From: Parambassis ranga
Taxonomy: Eukaryota; Chordata; Actinopteri; Ambassidae
Length of the DNA stretch: 64,000 nucleotides
Assembly (NCBI RefSeq): GCF_900634625.1
Contig: NC_041035.1
Coordinates: 12,301,785 to 12,365,784 of the forward strand
Direction of reading: 5' to 3'
A program made the position numbers and the translations under genes. Under the pieces are notes generated by a model that saw only the letters and a program-made list of their open reading frames with translations, was not told where the DNA came from and did no database searches. Numbering within the stretch: position 1 is the first letter of the stretch; the number at the start of each line of letters is the position of its first letter. Positions 23,984 through 47,242 of the stretch are shown piece by piece.

Positions 23984-25180
23984 CTGGTAAGGACAAAACC
24001 ACAAACAAGACACATAAGACTATCAGGAAAAAAGTTCAATAGACGCTCAGTGAAGAACAAACATTACTAACCCTACTAATATCTTTCAAACTACTTACTT
24101 CTAGCCTTGATGTAAAGACAGCTGCAGCAGCAGCAGCTGACCTGGGCAAACAGGCCGGTCACCTGTGTGAGCTCCTAAACGCAGACTGACTGGGGCTTAG
24201 ACATAGTCTGCTGCCCCTTATGATCCTTTCTGTATAACCACACCTTGGAGGAGGGAAAAGTAAAGAAAACTACTCTGCTTTGTGCCCTCCTCCACCTGTA
24301 ACCTGCCTCCATGCCTTCCATAATAGGAGGATAGGAGAGTCTTAGGTGCTGAGACAAGTTTTTTCAAAGTCCTGTTATTAATAATTTGTAGCCCACTGCT
24401 GCAGCAAATTTAACCACAACTCATCACACTTTATGGTGGGAAGTTTGTGAAGAGCTTTTTTTTAATAAATGCAAAGCATGCAGGATGTTTACAGAAAAAT
24501 AAAAGATTCCAAGACAAGCGCACGGTGCCTAAAATCACTGCCTAGATGAAGTATACTTATGAGCTAAAACCTCCATATTTACCTGGAATCATAGCCACTA
24601 TTTACCGTCACAGACATTGTATTTTACAGTTCGCTAATTGCTTTTTAAAGCAGATGCAATACTCACCTCAGCATCTACAAAAACAGCAGCGGGAGCCTAC
24701 AGAGCCGGGCGCTGTGTGGGAACTTTCCATGTAGGATGGCTTCCCTTTAAAAAGCCCTTCCAACACAGACGCTACAAAAGACATAAAGAAGAAAGCATCG
24801 CACACGGATGTCAGTCTTTCTGAGTCGAGGTCTGTGTTGTCTACGTATAAGAAGAGCACTCTGCGCTAACAATGTTCATTGTGCATCCCTTTCATACCGC
24901 TTTGTAGACGGCGTCAGAAACCGGTTCAAAGCTGTTCTTGCTGGTCCAGCAGCAGCCTGAACGCAGATACAGGAGGAAGAGCGCTGCTTCCTCCAGCGCG
25001 CCTGAGCGCACCGCGCACCGTGTGTGTGTGTCCGCAGTGTGAAAGATGAGGCCATGTAGCGTACTTTGTTTTTAATTTTCGCTAGGCTACACCTGAAATT
25101 ATTAAGTAAACAAAAGGCAGAAGAGGAGCGTGCACATGCGCAAACACACGGTTTACCTGCGAGCTCTCTGGGCGACACCA
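23984..25180 (-). promoter_or_regulatory. slc16a9: slc16a9 5' region with probable non-coding first exon
   Basis: The coding exon extends upstream to an acceptor after 23983. A good donor, AAAGCG|GTATGA (exon edge at 24898), borders a GC-rich block (24898-25060) that looks like a non-coding first exon and promoter. The intron 23984-24897 has no coding frame that fits. TSS position is unknown. Confidence 0.4.
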
Positions 25181-28100
25181 AGTTCTATTTTATAAAGCAC
25201 CAATCAAAAGTGACTGTAGAAAGTTAAAATTCTGAATTTGTAATGATTATTATAAAGTTTACACACAAACACATAACGGCTCATTAACTCCTTTCATCTG
25301 CGTAAATTGGGGGTTTCGTGCGCCAAGGACGGGGGCTGTGTGCGTGTGTGCGCCCTCTCTCCAGGAACACTGTAATATCACCGTCAGTCCAGTCTGAACC
25401 GGTTGATGGATGGTAGTAACAACACCACGCTACACCAGTAGGGCGGACTGCAGGGACTCATCTCTGATTTAATGACTACTGGCACAAACTCCGGAAATGT
25501 AACGACGACACCGCAGTAGTGCGCAAAATGTTTACAGTCTGCCATGCATCTGTAAACAGACAAATCATACAGGAAATGTGGTAATAAAACGTTCTGAAAA
25601 CACGAGAATGAGACACGTATTCAGTAAAATCGAGGAGGAACTTGGCCCTCTGTTGGTTTCCTTTCCTGTTTGTCATGCATCCACACACGTGCCGTGGGAG
25701 CACACACAGTGCCATCATAAAATGATATCACCAATGTGACTGCCCCCTTTTCATAACCTCAGTTCAAACACATAAGTAGGAACGAAATGTGATGGGAAAC
25801 AAGATAAAAGTAGAGAGGGTGGGGAGGGGGGGGCAGCTGGGTTTCACATTGAATGAACCTAGAACATTTTCAGGAACTTTGATGCCTTTTCCCACACTAC
25901 AGGTCTGCTGCCAGGAAGGGTCTTACACAAAAGATTTAGGACTCTGTAATCCCCTCTCTGCCTGAACAATTAAGTGAAAAGTGAAAAAAGTACAAGGGCA
26001 GCAGAGTTAATTGTACTTTACACTGGCACTACTGACATGACCCAGACCAGTTCCAACCAGATGTGGTGCATGTAAGGGGCAGTGAGGGGGGAGGATTACA
26101 GATTCACAGATGCTAGAATCAATATTGCTGACTTACTTAAGTCATTTAATACATTTAATGACTAATTACAAGTCTATTTACCACTGTATATGGACCATTA
26201 ATTGGGGTTGAATTAAAAATAAATCCAACGCTTTTTAACTCATGGTATCACTGAAACCTCCATTTAATATTACTTCAACTTAAGTTAAACCACAAACGGC
26301 TAAACCATCCACAAGTCTTTCAGCCACAATCCCAACTTGTCTAAGGATGTCTTTTCTCTAACTGGCACCTCAATATTGGATCAAATCAACTTATCTTTAG
26401 GTATATACCACCTGTATACAATAGACTTCTGCTCTCTTGACCTAAGCATTTCAGTAAACAGTATCTCTTAAATACTTGAGAAAGCAGTGTGTCAGTTATG
26501 TGACCATCTGCTAAAGAACAATTTATTTGAAATTTGTCAGTCTGGCTTCAGAGGCCATCACAGCACAGCCTAAGTTTCAAAGGATCTTCTTGTCTTCAGA
26601 CAGCAGATCTGTCTCTACACTTGTTCTGCAGGACTGTTTTTTTCCTCCTGTATCTGCTAAGCCATCAGCAGGAGGGTCCCCCATAGTGGCTGCTCAAAGG
26701 TGTGTTCTTCCTTGCCACTGTTTACTTCACTACTTGCTCGGGGTAAGGTTCTAGGATTCTCTAAAACTGAATTCAATTGAACATTTGGATGATTATTTTG
26801 GCCACAGGAAAAAGTGAATATTTGATAATGAGGGGAACACTCCCATTCACACAGGGCAAGGAGCCCAATGATGTTCAGGATTTAGGGGGCTTAGTTCTAG
26901 AAGACATGCTCACATTACCCCTCCACAGCTTATCCGTAAACTCACACTCGCACATTCCCAGCAGCAGTTTGTGAGCTGACCTGATGATCTGACATGGTAA
27001 ATATCTTTTTCTTTGTCTCCTTCACTTTTGTGACATCTGAGAAGCAGCTTCCTGCTGTTATTTTCCGTAAGAGGCTTGGCAGGTGTAAGCACATAGAGCC
27101 ACCCTGCAGGCTGGATAAATCTGCCCAGCTCCAGCCACCTAGCTCCATAAAGCTGCAGAGGTGAAAGGCCACTTTAGCACCCAGCATGGCAGCCCTAAAC
27201 CTCCAGTCCAGATTCCTGCTTGGATTAGTTCAGGTTGCTGGCTTCAGCAGTGCGCGACAACAAGGCAACACGGTACAAAAACATAGAATTATCAGAACTC
27301 TCAGCAAGTTTTTGGACAAAGATATACCAATGTCACTTTTAAGCTGAGGTGTTTGATTCTGGCGAGTTTAAACTGACTTTGTGTGAATGGACTACAGTTA
27401 CTATGTGTTTTGTTGGCCGTCATCCTCGCCCTGTTTTTCTCTTGCGCAGGTTATTGAACCCACATTACAAAGGTTTACATGGTAAATGATCCTGGAATGA
27501 TTTATAGAAACCACTTCTCCAATCTTCAGCCAGTTGGAACCGGTTAAAACTTTATAGACAAGGAATTGAAAATTACACCTTGGCACCAAATCAGATGTGC
27601 TCAAACGTTGACTGAGAGAGAACATTATTGATTACCACAGACCAAGATCAGAAGACAAGGAGCTTTCTTTACCTCCCTGAGAGGCCTGAGTGAAAAAACT
27701 GGGAATCCTCCGTCATTACTGTGTGTACATCCAATTCAATGCTGTAAATTTAAGTAATAGCTGATGTGCTGTTTATTATATTATTTGTCCTCCAAGTTAA
27801 GATTTTCCAGTAAGAGATTGACCATGGCAGCTAAGACATAAATAGCACAGTCTTACCTGTACTGAAGTGTAGGAAGCCTGGGACATCTATATAGGAAGCT
27901 GCATTTCCCATTATGCTGAACTCCACATTTGCCTCTGTACATGCAACACCTCACTTGAAAAAAACAATGTCCTCCACTCTAAGAAATATTCATTTGTTTC
28001 TACAATCTCCAGTTGTGAGCTTTGACGGTGCAGATTTATTTAAGGCACAAACATTTTCCATCAACTACTATAAGGGTTTGGTAGGTCATAATATCCACAG

Positions 28101-29337
28101 TAAAACATTGCAGTGAAGCTATATACACAAAAAAAGGGTACCTGCAAAGGGTGGGATTTGTTCACTTAGGTAACCACGTGCATCCAATTCTGCCCAAAGA
28201 CAAAAATTATTACAAAGAACAAACGTGTTCTCACATTTCAAATGAATAATAAAAGCTTTCCATAAAACTGACAATTAAAACTGAAGTTGTCATCTCAAGA
28301 GCTTTAATCATACATAGAAATTTAATTCAACAGTACCATTCATTTAGAATGTTTTAGCAGTATGTATATTTAGTGTAAAGAGCATTATGTTTTTTTTCCT
28401 TTTTTTGATGAGGAATATCCATAAGGATGATAGAAGCGTTCAGAAATACACCAGAGAGAGAAGAGCAGAGTAGAGACTGAGTACATGACTAAGTTGAAAC
28501 ACCTCAGACTATATGTGTAACGACCTCAGAAGGCGACATTTATCTGTGGTTTATGTACCAGTGTCCATCTTCATTGATGCTTTTTTTTCTTTTTACTGAA
28601 GAACAGCAGAGATTGAATGCTTTCAGGACCTAAAACAACTGTGCCACAAGCTCTGTTTGATCAATGCCCTAACAGAGAAACTCAGAGCTGTCTTTATGAC
28701 CATCATTACCTGACCTAATCAAAGCCACGTTAAACTTGAGGTCGGGATGAACTGTTGACACTGCTTCAAAGACAAAGGGTGAGCTGGAGTGGAGGACATT
28801 ACTGCAATCGAGTGTCATATTATAGGCATCAAAAGAACTGACCACATCCATCTATTAATCCATCCATTTCTCTAGCCATACATCCATCCATTGTTCCAAA
28901 CATCCAACCTATCATAAAACACCACCATGACACATACTGTATGTGCTGTTTGTGCTATCTTAGAAGCGCCACAACAACAATTCCAACCAGCTAAGGTCCC
29001 AAGCAAAGAAAAAAAAACATGTACAAGACAGAAGGTGGATCAGATAATTATCCTACAAATCCCAGAATATTTTTCAGTCCTCCATTCCTTTTAAGAGTAG
29101 TTAAGTAACGCCACGTGTGGATTTGGCAGGCGGCTAGCTTCACCAAAGGTGAGTTGCCATCTTGCTTCTTTTACCTCTAAAACATTTTGAAGCTGCGTCT
29201 CTTGTGTTGTTGGTAAAGAGTAAGAAACTTGACTTCCAGAGCTGGTAATGATGGAAGCTTGCTGCAGTAGCAACGTGGCATTCGGTGGGCGCAGTCACGC
29301 GCAAAAGACAAGAGACTGTGTGTATATGTGTGTGGCG
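25181..29337. other. Intergenic region and ccdc6 3'UTR
   Basis: No multi-exon gene can be assembled here. The right part (up to several kb) is probably the ccdc6 3'UTR, since human CCDC6 has a long one and several AATAAA copies exist on the - strand, for example at 28035-28040. A LINE remnant sits at ~26.4-26.8 kb. In human the micropeptide gene MRLN lies in this interval; I could not find an equivalent by eye. Confidence 0.5.
26400..26790 (+). mobile_element. LINE reverse-transcriptase fragment (L2/Rex1-like), truncated
   Basis: On the + strand, from about 26471, the frame reads ILEKAVCQLCDHLLKNNLFE followed by ICQSGFRGHHSTA and a stop. The ILEK, LFE and QSGFR..HST words are the classic RT block of fish L2/CR1-group LINEs. 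The downstream text (CCTTGCCACTGTTTACTTCACT, then AAAACTGAATTCAATTGA) looks like the 3' end of the same element class. Most of the RT and all of the endonuclease are missing, and stops interrupt the frame, so it is dead. Confidence 0.65.
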
Positions 29338-39236
<9,899 letters not shown>

Positions 39237-39246
39237 GGCTGTGCGA

Positions 39247-39248
<2 letters not shown>

Positions 39249-39277
<29 letters not shown>
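39249..39277. repeat. (GT)14 microsatellite in the ccdc6 5'UTR
   Basis: Fourteen GT units (CA in the transcript) start 13 nt upstream of the ccdc6 ATG at 39234-39236, so the CA tract is in the 5'UTR leader just before the start codon. Confidence 0.9.
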
Positions 39278-40484
39278 GAGTGGGGAGGAGGACGGCAGCT
39301 GCAGCGTTTGAGGAGCGCAGGCAGCAGAATGGTACACCGTGTAACCTTGCTCTTGAGTCTCGGCATACCGCCCCTAACAGGGGGTCTCCAGTACTACAAG
39401 ATGCACCCATATGAGATGAAACTTTAACACATCTTTTTCAACTCTACCCAAGACCGGACTTTCCTTTCCAAGTAATCCGGATCATCAGACCTTAAAGTAA
39501 GTTTTGTGCACTCAGTAATCAGACCCTATTTGGAAATCACGTGATGGTCCTTCTAAATACATTTCCAACTAGAAAAAAAGCATTTCCTGAAGAAAATGCA
39601 AGTTTGATTGCTGCAGCTGAAGCATTGCTTTGAATGCTGATGTTAAGGATTGCTCTGAATTGCTGGAGAATCAGAGCAATTCAGATCTTTGTATGCCTCT
39701 TTGTATGCTTCTGTGTGTCAACCTGTCACCATGGTAACACCAGAGGAGACCTCAAAATCTACTCCAAATTTCAGAGCCTGGCGTGCGGAAACAATTCGGA
39801 ATTAGAAAATTCTGAATACATGTTTGATAGAGCAGCATCTAATGAGCGTTTTAAGACTAAAATGGAGTATGTAGCTTGAAATTAGTAGGAGGAGATACAT
39901 TTGGCAGATGACCCTCATTGAAGGGTTCTCTCATAGACTCCCATGTTGAAAATGACACTGAAATTGCTTAATATTTGAAAAACTATAATTTTTTGAAAAA
40001 AGTTGACCCAGAATGTCCTCTATGAGATTAATATTTTGATAGTTGAATGGTTGAAATCGGTCAATGTATGCTGGAGATACGCTGTGCCAAAAAAAGTACG
40101 GAAGAATAAAAAAGAAGAAGAAGAAAGAGGGTGAATAACAAGAGTTTGATTGTGTAGCAGCAATCAAATTAATCTCAGTGCCATAAAAAGGGCTCACAGA
40201 TGAAGTTTTCCTTAAATGTGGATTATATATGATGGTGTGAATGAAGGTGAAACACATTAGTGTTAACATTGTGGCAGTTTGTACAAGTCCATGTGATCTG
40301 TTTGAAAAATTAACCTCCCATTGTCCAAGACTAATGCTGCCTACTTTTATCATCAGCTTCTTATCTGTCGTTCAAAGAAGCCCTTATGACATCATAACAA
40401 ATCATTACTTCTGTGATATAAAAGAAAAGCTCAAGGACACCAAGACAAGAACAGAAACAACAGTACTGCGAAATCGTTGCATTT
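39278..40484. other. Intergenic region between ccdc6 5' end and ank3 3' end
   Basis: The ccdc6 5'UTR and promoter should occupy the first few hundred bases (GC-rich to ~39370). The remainder is AT-rich and contains no coding frame that I can support. Confidence 0.5.
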
Positions 40485-43400
40485 TTTATTTTAAGGTTGT
40501 TTTTTTAAAGACGTCTGAAACATTTGTGGTGGCATCGTTGCTGCTATTAGCCTCTAAAAGACCTTGAATAACCAAAGTGCTAGAATAGATACATTTCAAT
40601 GGCTTCACTCTGTTAGTAAGAATTGTACATCAAAAAATCTGCTTAGGTGAAAACACATATCAAACAAAATTGACAAAATTGAAAGTTCAACCATATCAAA
40701 GGATCCTCTACCCCCTGATTGACATAGTCGTAGTAGTAGTAGTAGTAATATAAGGGGATGTGGTACAGCAGCACTCTAACTTGACTTCCTTTAACCCTTC
40801 CCACTCCCCCCAAAAAAAAATACAGGTTTCATGTCAGCATAGACATCAGCATACTGAGCCGTCGCATCAGTAGAACACCACACTTGAACTACATGGGCAT
40901 CTAATGAAAACCAATACAAAGATAATCCCTAATATATAAAGTAATTTTTTTGTCAAAGTGAGCTAGTGAAAACAATTCTGACACTGCATATACAGACTCT
41001 CAAGCCTTAAAGAGATCACACAGTTTCAGAGTTAAAACACAATTTATTTAATGCTTAAATCATTGTTTTTGACCATCCAGTGTTTTGTCATACAATATGC
41101 TATTTTAGAGCTACAATCAAATAATGTCTTTATGTGTCCTTAATGTGAGTAGATTTTAAATTAAGGAAATACTTCACCAAAAATAAAAAAAATAAAATCA
41201 AAAAAATCAAAAAGTGAAATGCCCCCGTTTTCCTCAAACACCACAGCAGCAGTTAGAAAACCAAATGGACACACTGCTAAGATGATTACAGACAGTCTAA
41301 CAGTGTACAGAGACTCCTACACCTTATAGCCAATACGCACGATACAATTAGAATTTTACAGCGAGCCGGCCTACTAGCATTTACATTCAGATATCTCCGT
41401 TCTCGTAGCAGGGAGCTGCCCTCCAGTTTAACACACACAGACAAGACAATCACATCCTCAACAAGCTATAGAACTTTTTTTATTTTATTTTGTTTTAAAT
41501 CATCCTCCACCCATGTGATAAATGCTTTAATGGTATTCAATTTAAAATATAAAAATTGGTGACCAGGGCTATGTGTGTACAGAGATAAAGGGGTTGTATT
41601 TATCAGTGTTTGCAAACTTGTAAAAATTGTACTTAAAATAATGTGAACAGCATGCATGAAAATATGAGTACTCTGAAAGGCTGCTTTTTTTTGCAGGATT
41701 AAATCCAATCCCACTTTGGGAATTATTGAAATTTGATTTTCTGGAAATTTTCCTCTGTTAAAATCAAACCAGCGTTTTTTTTCATGTACAAACATTATAC
41801 CTGCTCTAATAATTAATTATACAAGAACCTGTGAAGTTACACTCAAATCTTTAAAAGTGGAACCGCTTCAGTAAATTTTGTGAAAGCACTTGAAAAGTTC
41901 ACTCTCCTCAGTGCATTCTCAACCAGCAACTCAACCCCCCCTCCCGTTTAGTTTTTTTTAAGAATTATACACATTGTAATTTTATATACAGAAAAAAGCT
42001 TTTGTGTTAGTTTTAAAAAGGAAAGAAAAATAAATCCAAAAACAATTTACATCCTGACAACAATGGGTTCAAGAAAAAACTATAAGGCGAGTGTTGAAGT
42101 TGGATCCGAAGTGTTCCATTAGATTTGTGTGTGTGTGTTGTTATTTCCACCCACCACAGTGGATTGAGCTCTTTGTGCCATCTTTGGTCACAGTTTTGCG
42201 CCTGTGTGGTTGTCAGTGGTTATAAGAGTCTTTTGTCGTTTTTTCACAACAAACGATGCTCCTTGAGAAAAAAAAAGCTCTCACGACACCAGTGGACCGA
42301 TGGCACGTATCGTTTCACACAAAACAGGAAGCAGAATCATCGTCCACTGGTCCACCGCAGTGGTCAGAGAGTGAGAAGCGTCCCGGTCTTGGAGTGAGTT
42401 TTTCATGCTCATGCTTAAGTCAGAAGGGTTGACTCCTCTTATGTGTTTGAAGCTTATAAGTTGCAGGCTGGAGCTTTGCCTTGAGTCTTCACATTTTCAC
42501 TCTCCCAGCCCTCTCTTGTTCCCAGGAAACATCCAACTCGCTTCCTGTGCATCTGTAAGACATTAAGAGAGATAGTATCCTTATCTATAAAACCTGTCCC
42601 TTTGTATGAAAAACCCACAACATGCTATCTAGACCTGATGGTCCGTGGGTTGTTATAGTGACCTCTGTTACCATAGAAACTCCGTGCCAGACTTCACAGC
42701 ACTGTCATTTTATTTTCTACGTTGGTTTGTACAGATGGAATGATTCACTGCAAACTGAACATAAGGGTGAGCAGCAGCGGGGATTAACGGTCTGGCCAGC
42801 GGGATAACAAACTCTTTTCGGATGGTACAATGCTGTTGTGAGTTTGGGATTTAGAGGACAAAAACATTCATGGAGGGTATATGAGGGGGCAAAATAATGC
42901 TGAGGTGTGTGCCACCCCCCACCCCCATCAGCCCTGTTCTCTTTGTGACTGTTCCCTATTCACACTCACACACACCCTCAGGGGGCAGAAATGTTGCCAA
43001 GGGATATCCAGGCCCAGACCAGTAAGCCTTTTGCACTGTGTGACAGTGAGACACTGATCACAGGAAGAGTCTGACACTGTGTTGGTTTTCATGATCAATA
43101 CCACACAGTTATGTACAGTACTATGAAAAAGTTTTTGTTTATACACAACACGGGATTGTATATCTAAATTATAGTTACGATGAGTAAAAAAAATGTTAAT
43201 GATCTCATAGACTGAAAAAGGAAAGCAGGATGGACCGGGTATGTCCAGGTTCTCTATTGTCCTTCAGTGCTCTGTGACACCTTTCACCTGCATTCCTGAT
43301 GCTCTTAGATGGGCAGTTTTTATCCACCTACTGACGCTTCAGGTCAATGTGATGTTTCAAGTAAAGATACTTTTTATTGCTTCTGTGTAAATGGTCATAT

Positions 43401-43829
43401 GAAATTGTCATGGGACTTTTCTTAAAAAAGAGTCTTCTGCAAAGAGAACAAGACGTCTACCTGCCTGGAGAAAGCACACCTAGGACAATTAGTCCCAGTT
43501 TGACAGAAAAAAACAACCACACTGATGTTGGTTGGATTTATTATTTCCTCCACTTTGTATGGAATTTAGCGGTATCAGAACTAAACAATGTCATCACCTT
43601 TTGAGTTTGCACTGTACTGTATGTATTAGTCCCATCCTGACCCCTCTCACCCTCTCACTGCATCTGGCTAAACATGAAAAAATAACACTTTTTTTTCTTT
43701 TTTTCTTGACAATCCACACACCTCTCATGTTGTTTATATTTTGCATACTCTAAAACACACTGATTAAATATGATGGGCAATAATCTGTGGTGACAGTAAA
43801 CTACTGTACCTGGTGGAGCGCAACCAGCC
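40485..43829 (-). other. ank3: ank3 3'UTR (inferred)
   Basis: No coding exon fits downstream of the ank3 stop at 43830-43832. AATAAA copies on the - strand lie at 41043-41048 and 40485-40490, so the 3'UTR would be 2.8-3.3 kb, in the range expected for ANK3. It contains a (GTA)6 run at 40730-40747. Confidence 0.4.
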
Positions 43830-46800
43830 CTATGAATGGTGCTTTTTATCTCCTGACCTCCTGTCATCCTTTCGCCTGCTATTCCTTGACCCTTCCCCTT
43901 GCTGAAAAACACAAACACATACATAAATATAGGTGAGATTTTTTTGTTTATCTCCTGACGGGAGGAGAACATGGTGCGATACCACAGCAAACCTGTAACA
44001 ACAAAAGCAAAACCTGATATGCCAAAGGAACCTGTCAGTCATTCGAAGCAAAAGTTAGTAATAGAAGTGGTAGTTCATTGTCAGGATTATAATTAGGACC
44101 CAAACCACACAGCACCTCGACACCTAGGAGAACAAAACTGATGTTATTGTTAACAGAGTTAGAAAAAAAAGAACACAGTCACAGCACTCGTTAGTCATAA
44201 TGTCTACTAATTGGTTAAAGGTTTTATCAGACCATTTAAATCACACAGGAGCAGCAAAGTCAGCATCCATTTTGTTATGCAAATATAGCAGACATTGCAT
44301 GTAGCCAAGGCACAACATGCAACGTTGCACTTCAAACGGCAGCAGTTTATTTCTATAATTATGCTCTTCCCTTGCTCCAAAATGCAAGTGCATCACCAGA
44401 GTAAAACAAAACGTACTGGATTTCTGACTTAAAGCTGCACCCAAACAGGACCAAGATCTTCAAGATCACTACAGCAAATTTAAGCTGAAATTCCCTCCTA
44501 AAATCCCCTTAATAATAATCTTTATCTTTTCAATGTATTTCCAAGTCTGTAACAAAGTGCAGCTTTAGGCCTAACCTTAATTATAGTCTTATAATGTTTT
44601 TGGACAGCAGGATAACTGTATCTGAGGAATGCCATCAAGATTAGATTTAAAGGAACACTCTTAAAGGTATCTTCATGCCAACCTCTGACCAATCTTCTTG
44701 CAGAGTGGGGCTGCACTGAAGGTCTCTACGCCAACTTGCTTGGTTTTCTGGTGTGGGAGTGGACACTCGCCGAATAACCTTCCTGATCACCTACCCAAAG
44801 CAGAAGGATGTCGAAAAAGGGAGAAAAGATCTGATGCAGTTGTATCTCATAAAAAAACATTCACACACGCTGTGATGCTTTTTTCCTGAAGGCTGAGTGG
44901 GAAACAGGATTATACTTTACTTTTCTGCTGACGAGGTTACCCTCATGGTCCATGTAGTGCTCCTCTGTCACAGACTCGCCTGGGATATTTTTTGCTTCTT
45001 CTCCCTGCAAGTGTTTGTGGTTGGCATGTGAATAAAGGCTCACTGCCTTGCTAAAAAAATCCTTCACCATCACCACACTGAAGTCAAACCTCTGTCTACA
45101 TCAGAAAGCTGCTGGGTTAGTCCTCAACCACAAACTCTGATCAGCACACGCATATCCACACACACAAAAACATAACCGCAGAGTAAAACTATCAGTCTAC
45201 AAAGCAGGATAATGATGAGGAACACCACCACCAATCAGTCTAAACTAAACCAAACCAAACCAAGACTCAGCTGAGCCTTCGCTCCAGGCTTTCTACCTTC
45301 AAAATGAGACGGCGTCTGAAGATTCTGGTGGTTACTGTCTGTTCTTCCTCTGAACCGGAGTCTACACTAACACGCTGCAAAGGAAGGTATTATAAGAGGC
45401 AAAAGGCAAGAGATTTAATTAGATGAAGCATGTTTTCTTAAAGGCCTTGTTGTTCTTCACCTCTGTGATTGGCTGAATCAAACGAGACACCTGAAATAAA
45501 ATGTTTCATCACTCTGTTGTATCCACAATAACAGGATGATGATGCAGGATTGTGTTCTAGTGTTACAAATACAAGTAGGGATGTCTTTCACTAAATGTAA
45601 CATTACCTGGACTTTTTTCTCTGATACCAGTGCTCCCTCTTCCTTTCTGCCATTTGATGATTCTGATGAGGCGTCCTGATGGGAGTGCTTTGAGTTGTTG
45701 CCGTTCTGTCGGGACCTGGATGAGGAAGTGATGGAGTCACTGGAATTCTCTTGGCTGATGGGTAAGAAACAAAAGAATTAGAATTTTCACCTACAAAATA
45801 GTGTAAATGGTGAAAAAATCAGACTCTCAAACACTTCACTTACCTTTCCCGCCTGTCGAGCAGGTCCGAGCTGACGCTGCGGCCTGGCGTTGGTGGCTCC
45901 ACATTGACGCTAGATGAATCACTGTGCCAACCTGAAAGTGAACACAAGTCTTTTTCTGCCTGTTCAGCCTGATCAAGAATCTCCTGAACCCTGGACTGGC
46001 TCATCTCTTCGTCCTCCTCCTTGACCTCTGAGCCTTCTTTTTCCTTTGCCACCTCTTCATTTTCTTTTTCTTCTTTGTCCTCCTCTGCCTCCTCTTCCTC
46101 GTTAGATGCAGACTCACTAGGCTGCAGCTCCCCAAGTGCCTCAGCCCAGGCTTGAGGGGAGAGGTCAGCTACTGGCTGGTCCTCAGCAGCCGGGACTTCT
46201 TCTGACGTGCAAATCTCTCTTACACCGACACACAACCCTTCAGTCTTAAACTGTTCTCCATCTGTGCCGTCTGGTCTGTCAACCCTTTCCTCAACATCCC
46301 CATCAACTGTCTGAACCTCAGGGTTTTCATCAATTTCCTCCCCGACAGCCTGTGCATCTTTTTTCACTTCATGCCCACTTTCTGTCACATTCTGCATGTT
46401 CTCCTCCTCCCCCACTTTACTCTCCTCCTGATCATACTGCTTTTCTATCACATCTTTCTCTCCTTCTGCATTCTCCTTCTTCTGTTCCACCAAAATGTTA
46501 TGTTCCTCTGCCAGTTTAGACCTATCTTGTGTGATCATCTCACATTTTCTTTCCACATTTTTAATTAAGTCCTGCTCTACCCACTTTTCCACTAATACAC
46601 TTCCTTCTGCTAGCACTTCTGCAACCATCTCAACGACTTTCTCCATTTCTTCTGTCACTTTCTTTTCACTTCCTTTCAAATCTACATCCTCTTGCAACCC
46701 ATTGAGGGCATCCATCTGCACTCCTCCATCTCCCATTTGTGCTCTTTCGGGCGATGAAGGGGTTATTGATGACACAGATGACAGTGAAGGGGAAGATGTG

Positions 46801-47242
46801 GAGAACGCCATGTCAATGTCTAATTCACACATGGGTGGAAAGGAGAACGACTTGGGCTTGTGGGTCGGCTCCATTTCTTGAAAAGACCTGTCCTCCTCCT
46901 CGCTCAGAAGCAGCTGGTCATTAAGAGCAATGCTGGGCTTTTTGACCTTAGGAGGATCGGGTAGTTCAAAGGCTGGGACGGACAGGGCGAGTTCACAGGG
47001 TCTGGGAGGGCTCCTAGGGGGGCTGTCTGGTTCTTGGCTACCAGGCTCTATCTCTGGACTCCACGGAAGGGGCTGAGGCTGGGTGTCAGCCAGCAAAGGG
47101 GTATCTGGTTCTGGGTAATGGTGCTGCTGCTGCTGGTGGGTGAGGGAAGGGTTGGGGGTAACGGGAAGTTCAGGTTCCAGGAAGTAGGGATCGGAGTGCA
47201 GTGCGGCGGGGGACTGCAGCTCTGCTAGAATGCTCTGATAAT
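43830..47242 (-). CDS. ank3: ank3 C-terminal regulatory-domain exons
   Basis: Exon 45844-47242 (1399 nt) begins DYQSILAELQSPAALHSDPY and carries long acidic Glu/Lys-rich stretches, ending SLSGWHSDSSS ... SSDLLDRRERK. Then come 45607-45754, a 10-codon microexon 45461-45490 (VSRLIQPITE), 45297-45374 (TTRIFRRRLILK), 44921-45004 (GEEAKNIPGESVTEEHYMDH, like the ankyrin C-terminal block related to obscurin binding) and the last exon 43830-43901 (QGEGSRNSRRKDDRRSGDKK, HHS, stop). The last exon aligns with the human ANK3 ending QGEG...KKSHS. All small exons are phase 0 to phase 0 except the first two, so several can be skipped without frameshift. Confidence 0.88.

Noticed and set aside
28669..28851. 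60-codon - strand frame MDVVSSFDAYNMTLD...
   Set aside because: No recognisable family and no splice partners, and it is probably within the ccdc6 3'UTR.
25181..29337. Ortholog of the micropeptide gene MRLN (myoregulin), expected between slc16a9 and ccdc6 by human synteny
   Set aside because: I scanned for a ~46-residue frame with a hydrophobic C-terminus. The nearest was a short hydrophobic stretch (RLFFVIIFVFG, - strand, ~28.2 kb) with no upstream in-frame ATG and no real match, so I do not claim it.
46371..46881. Frames on the + strand opposite ank3 exon 45844-47242 and many others opposite the giant exon
   Set aside because: They are antisense shadows of long coding exons with no splice or homology support.
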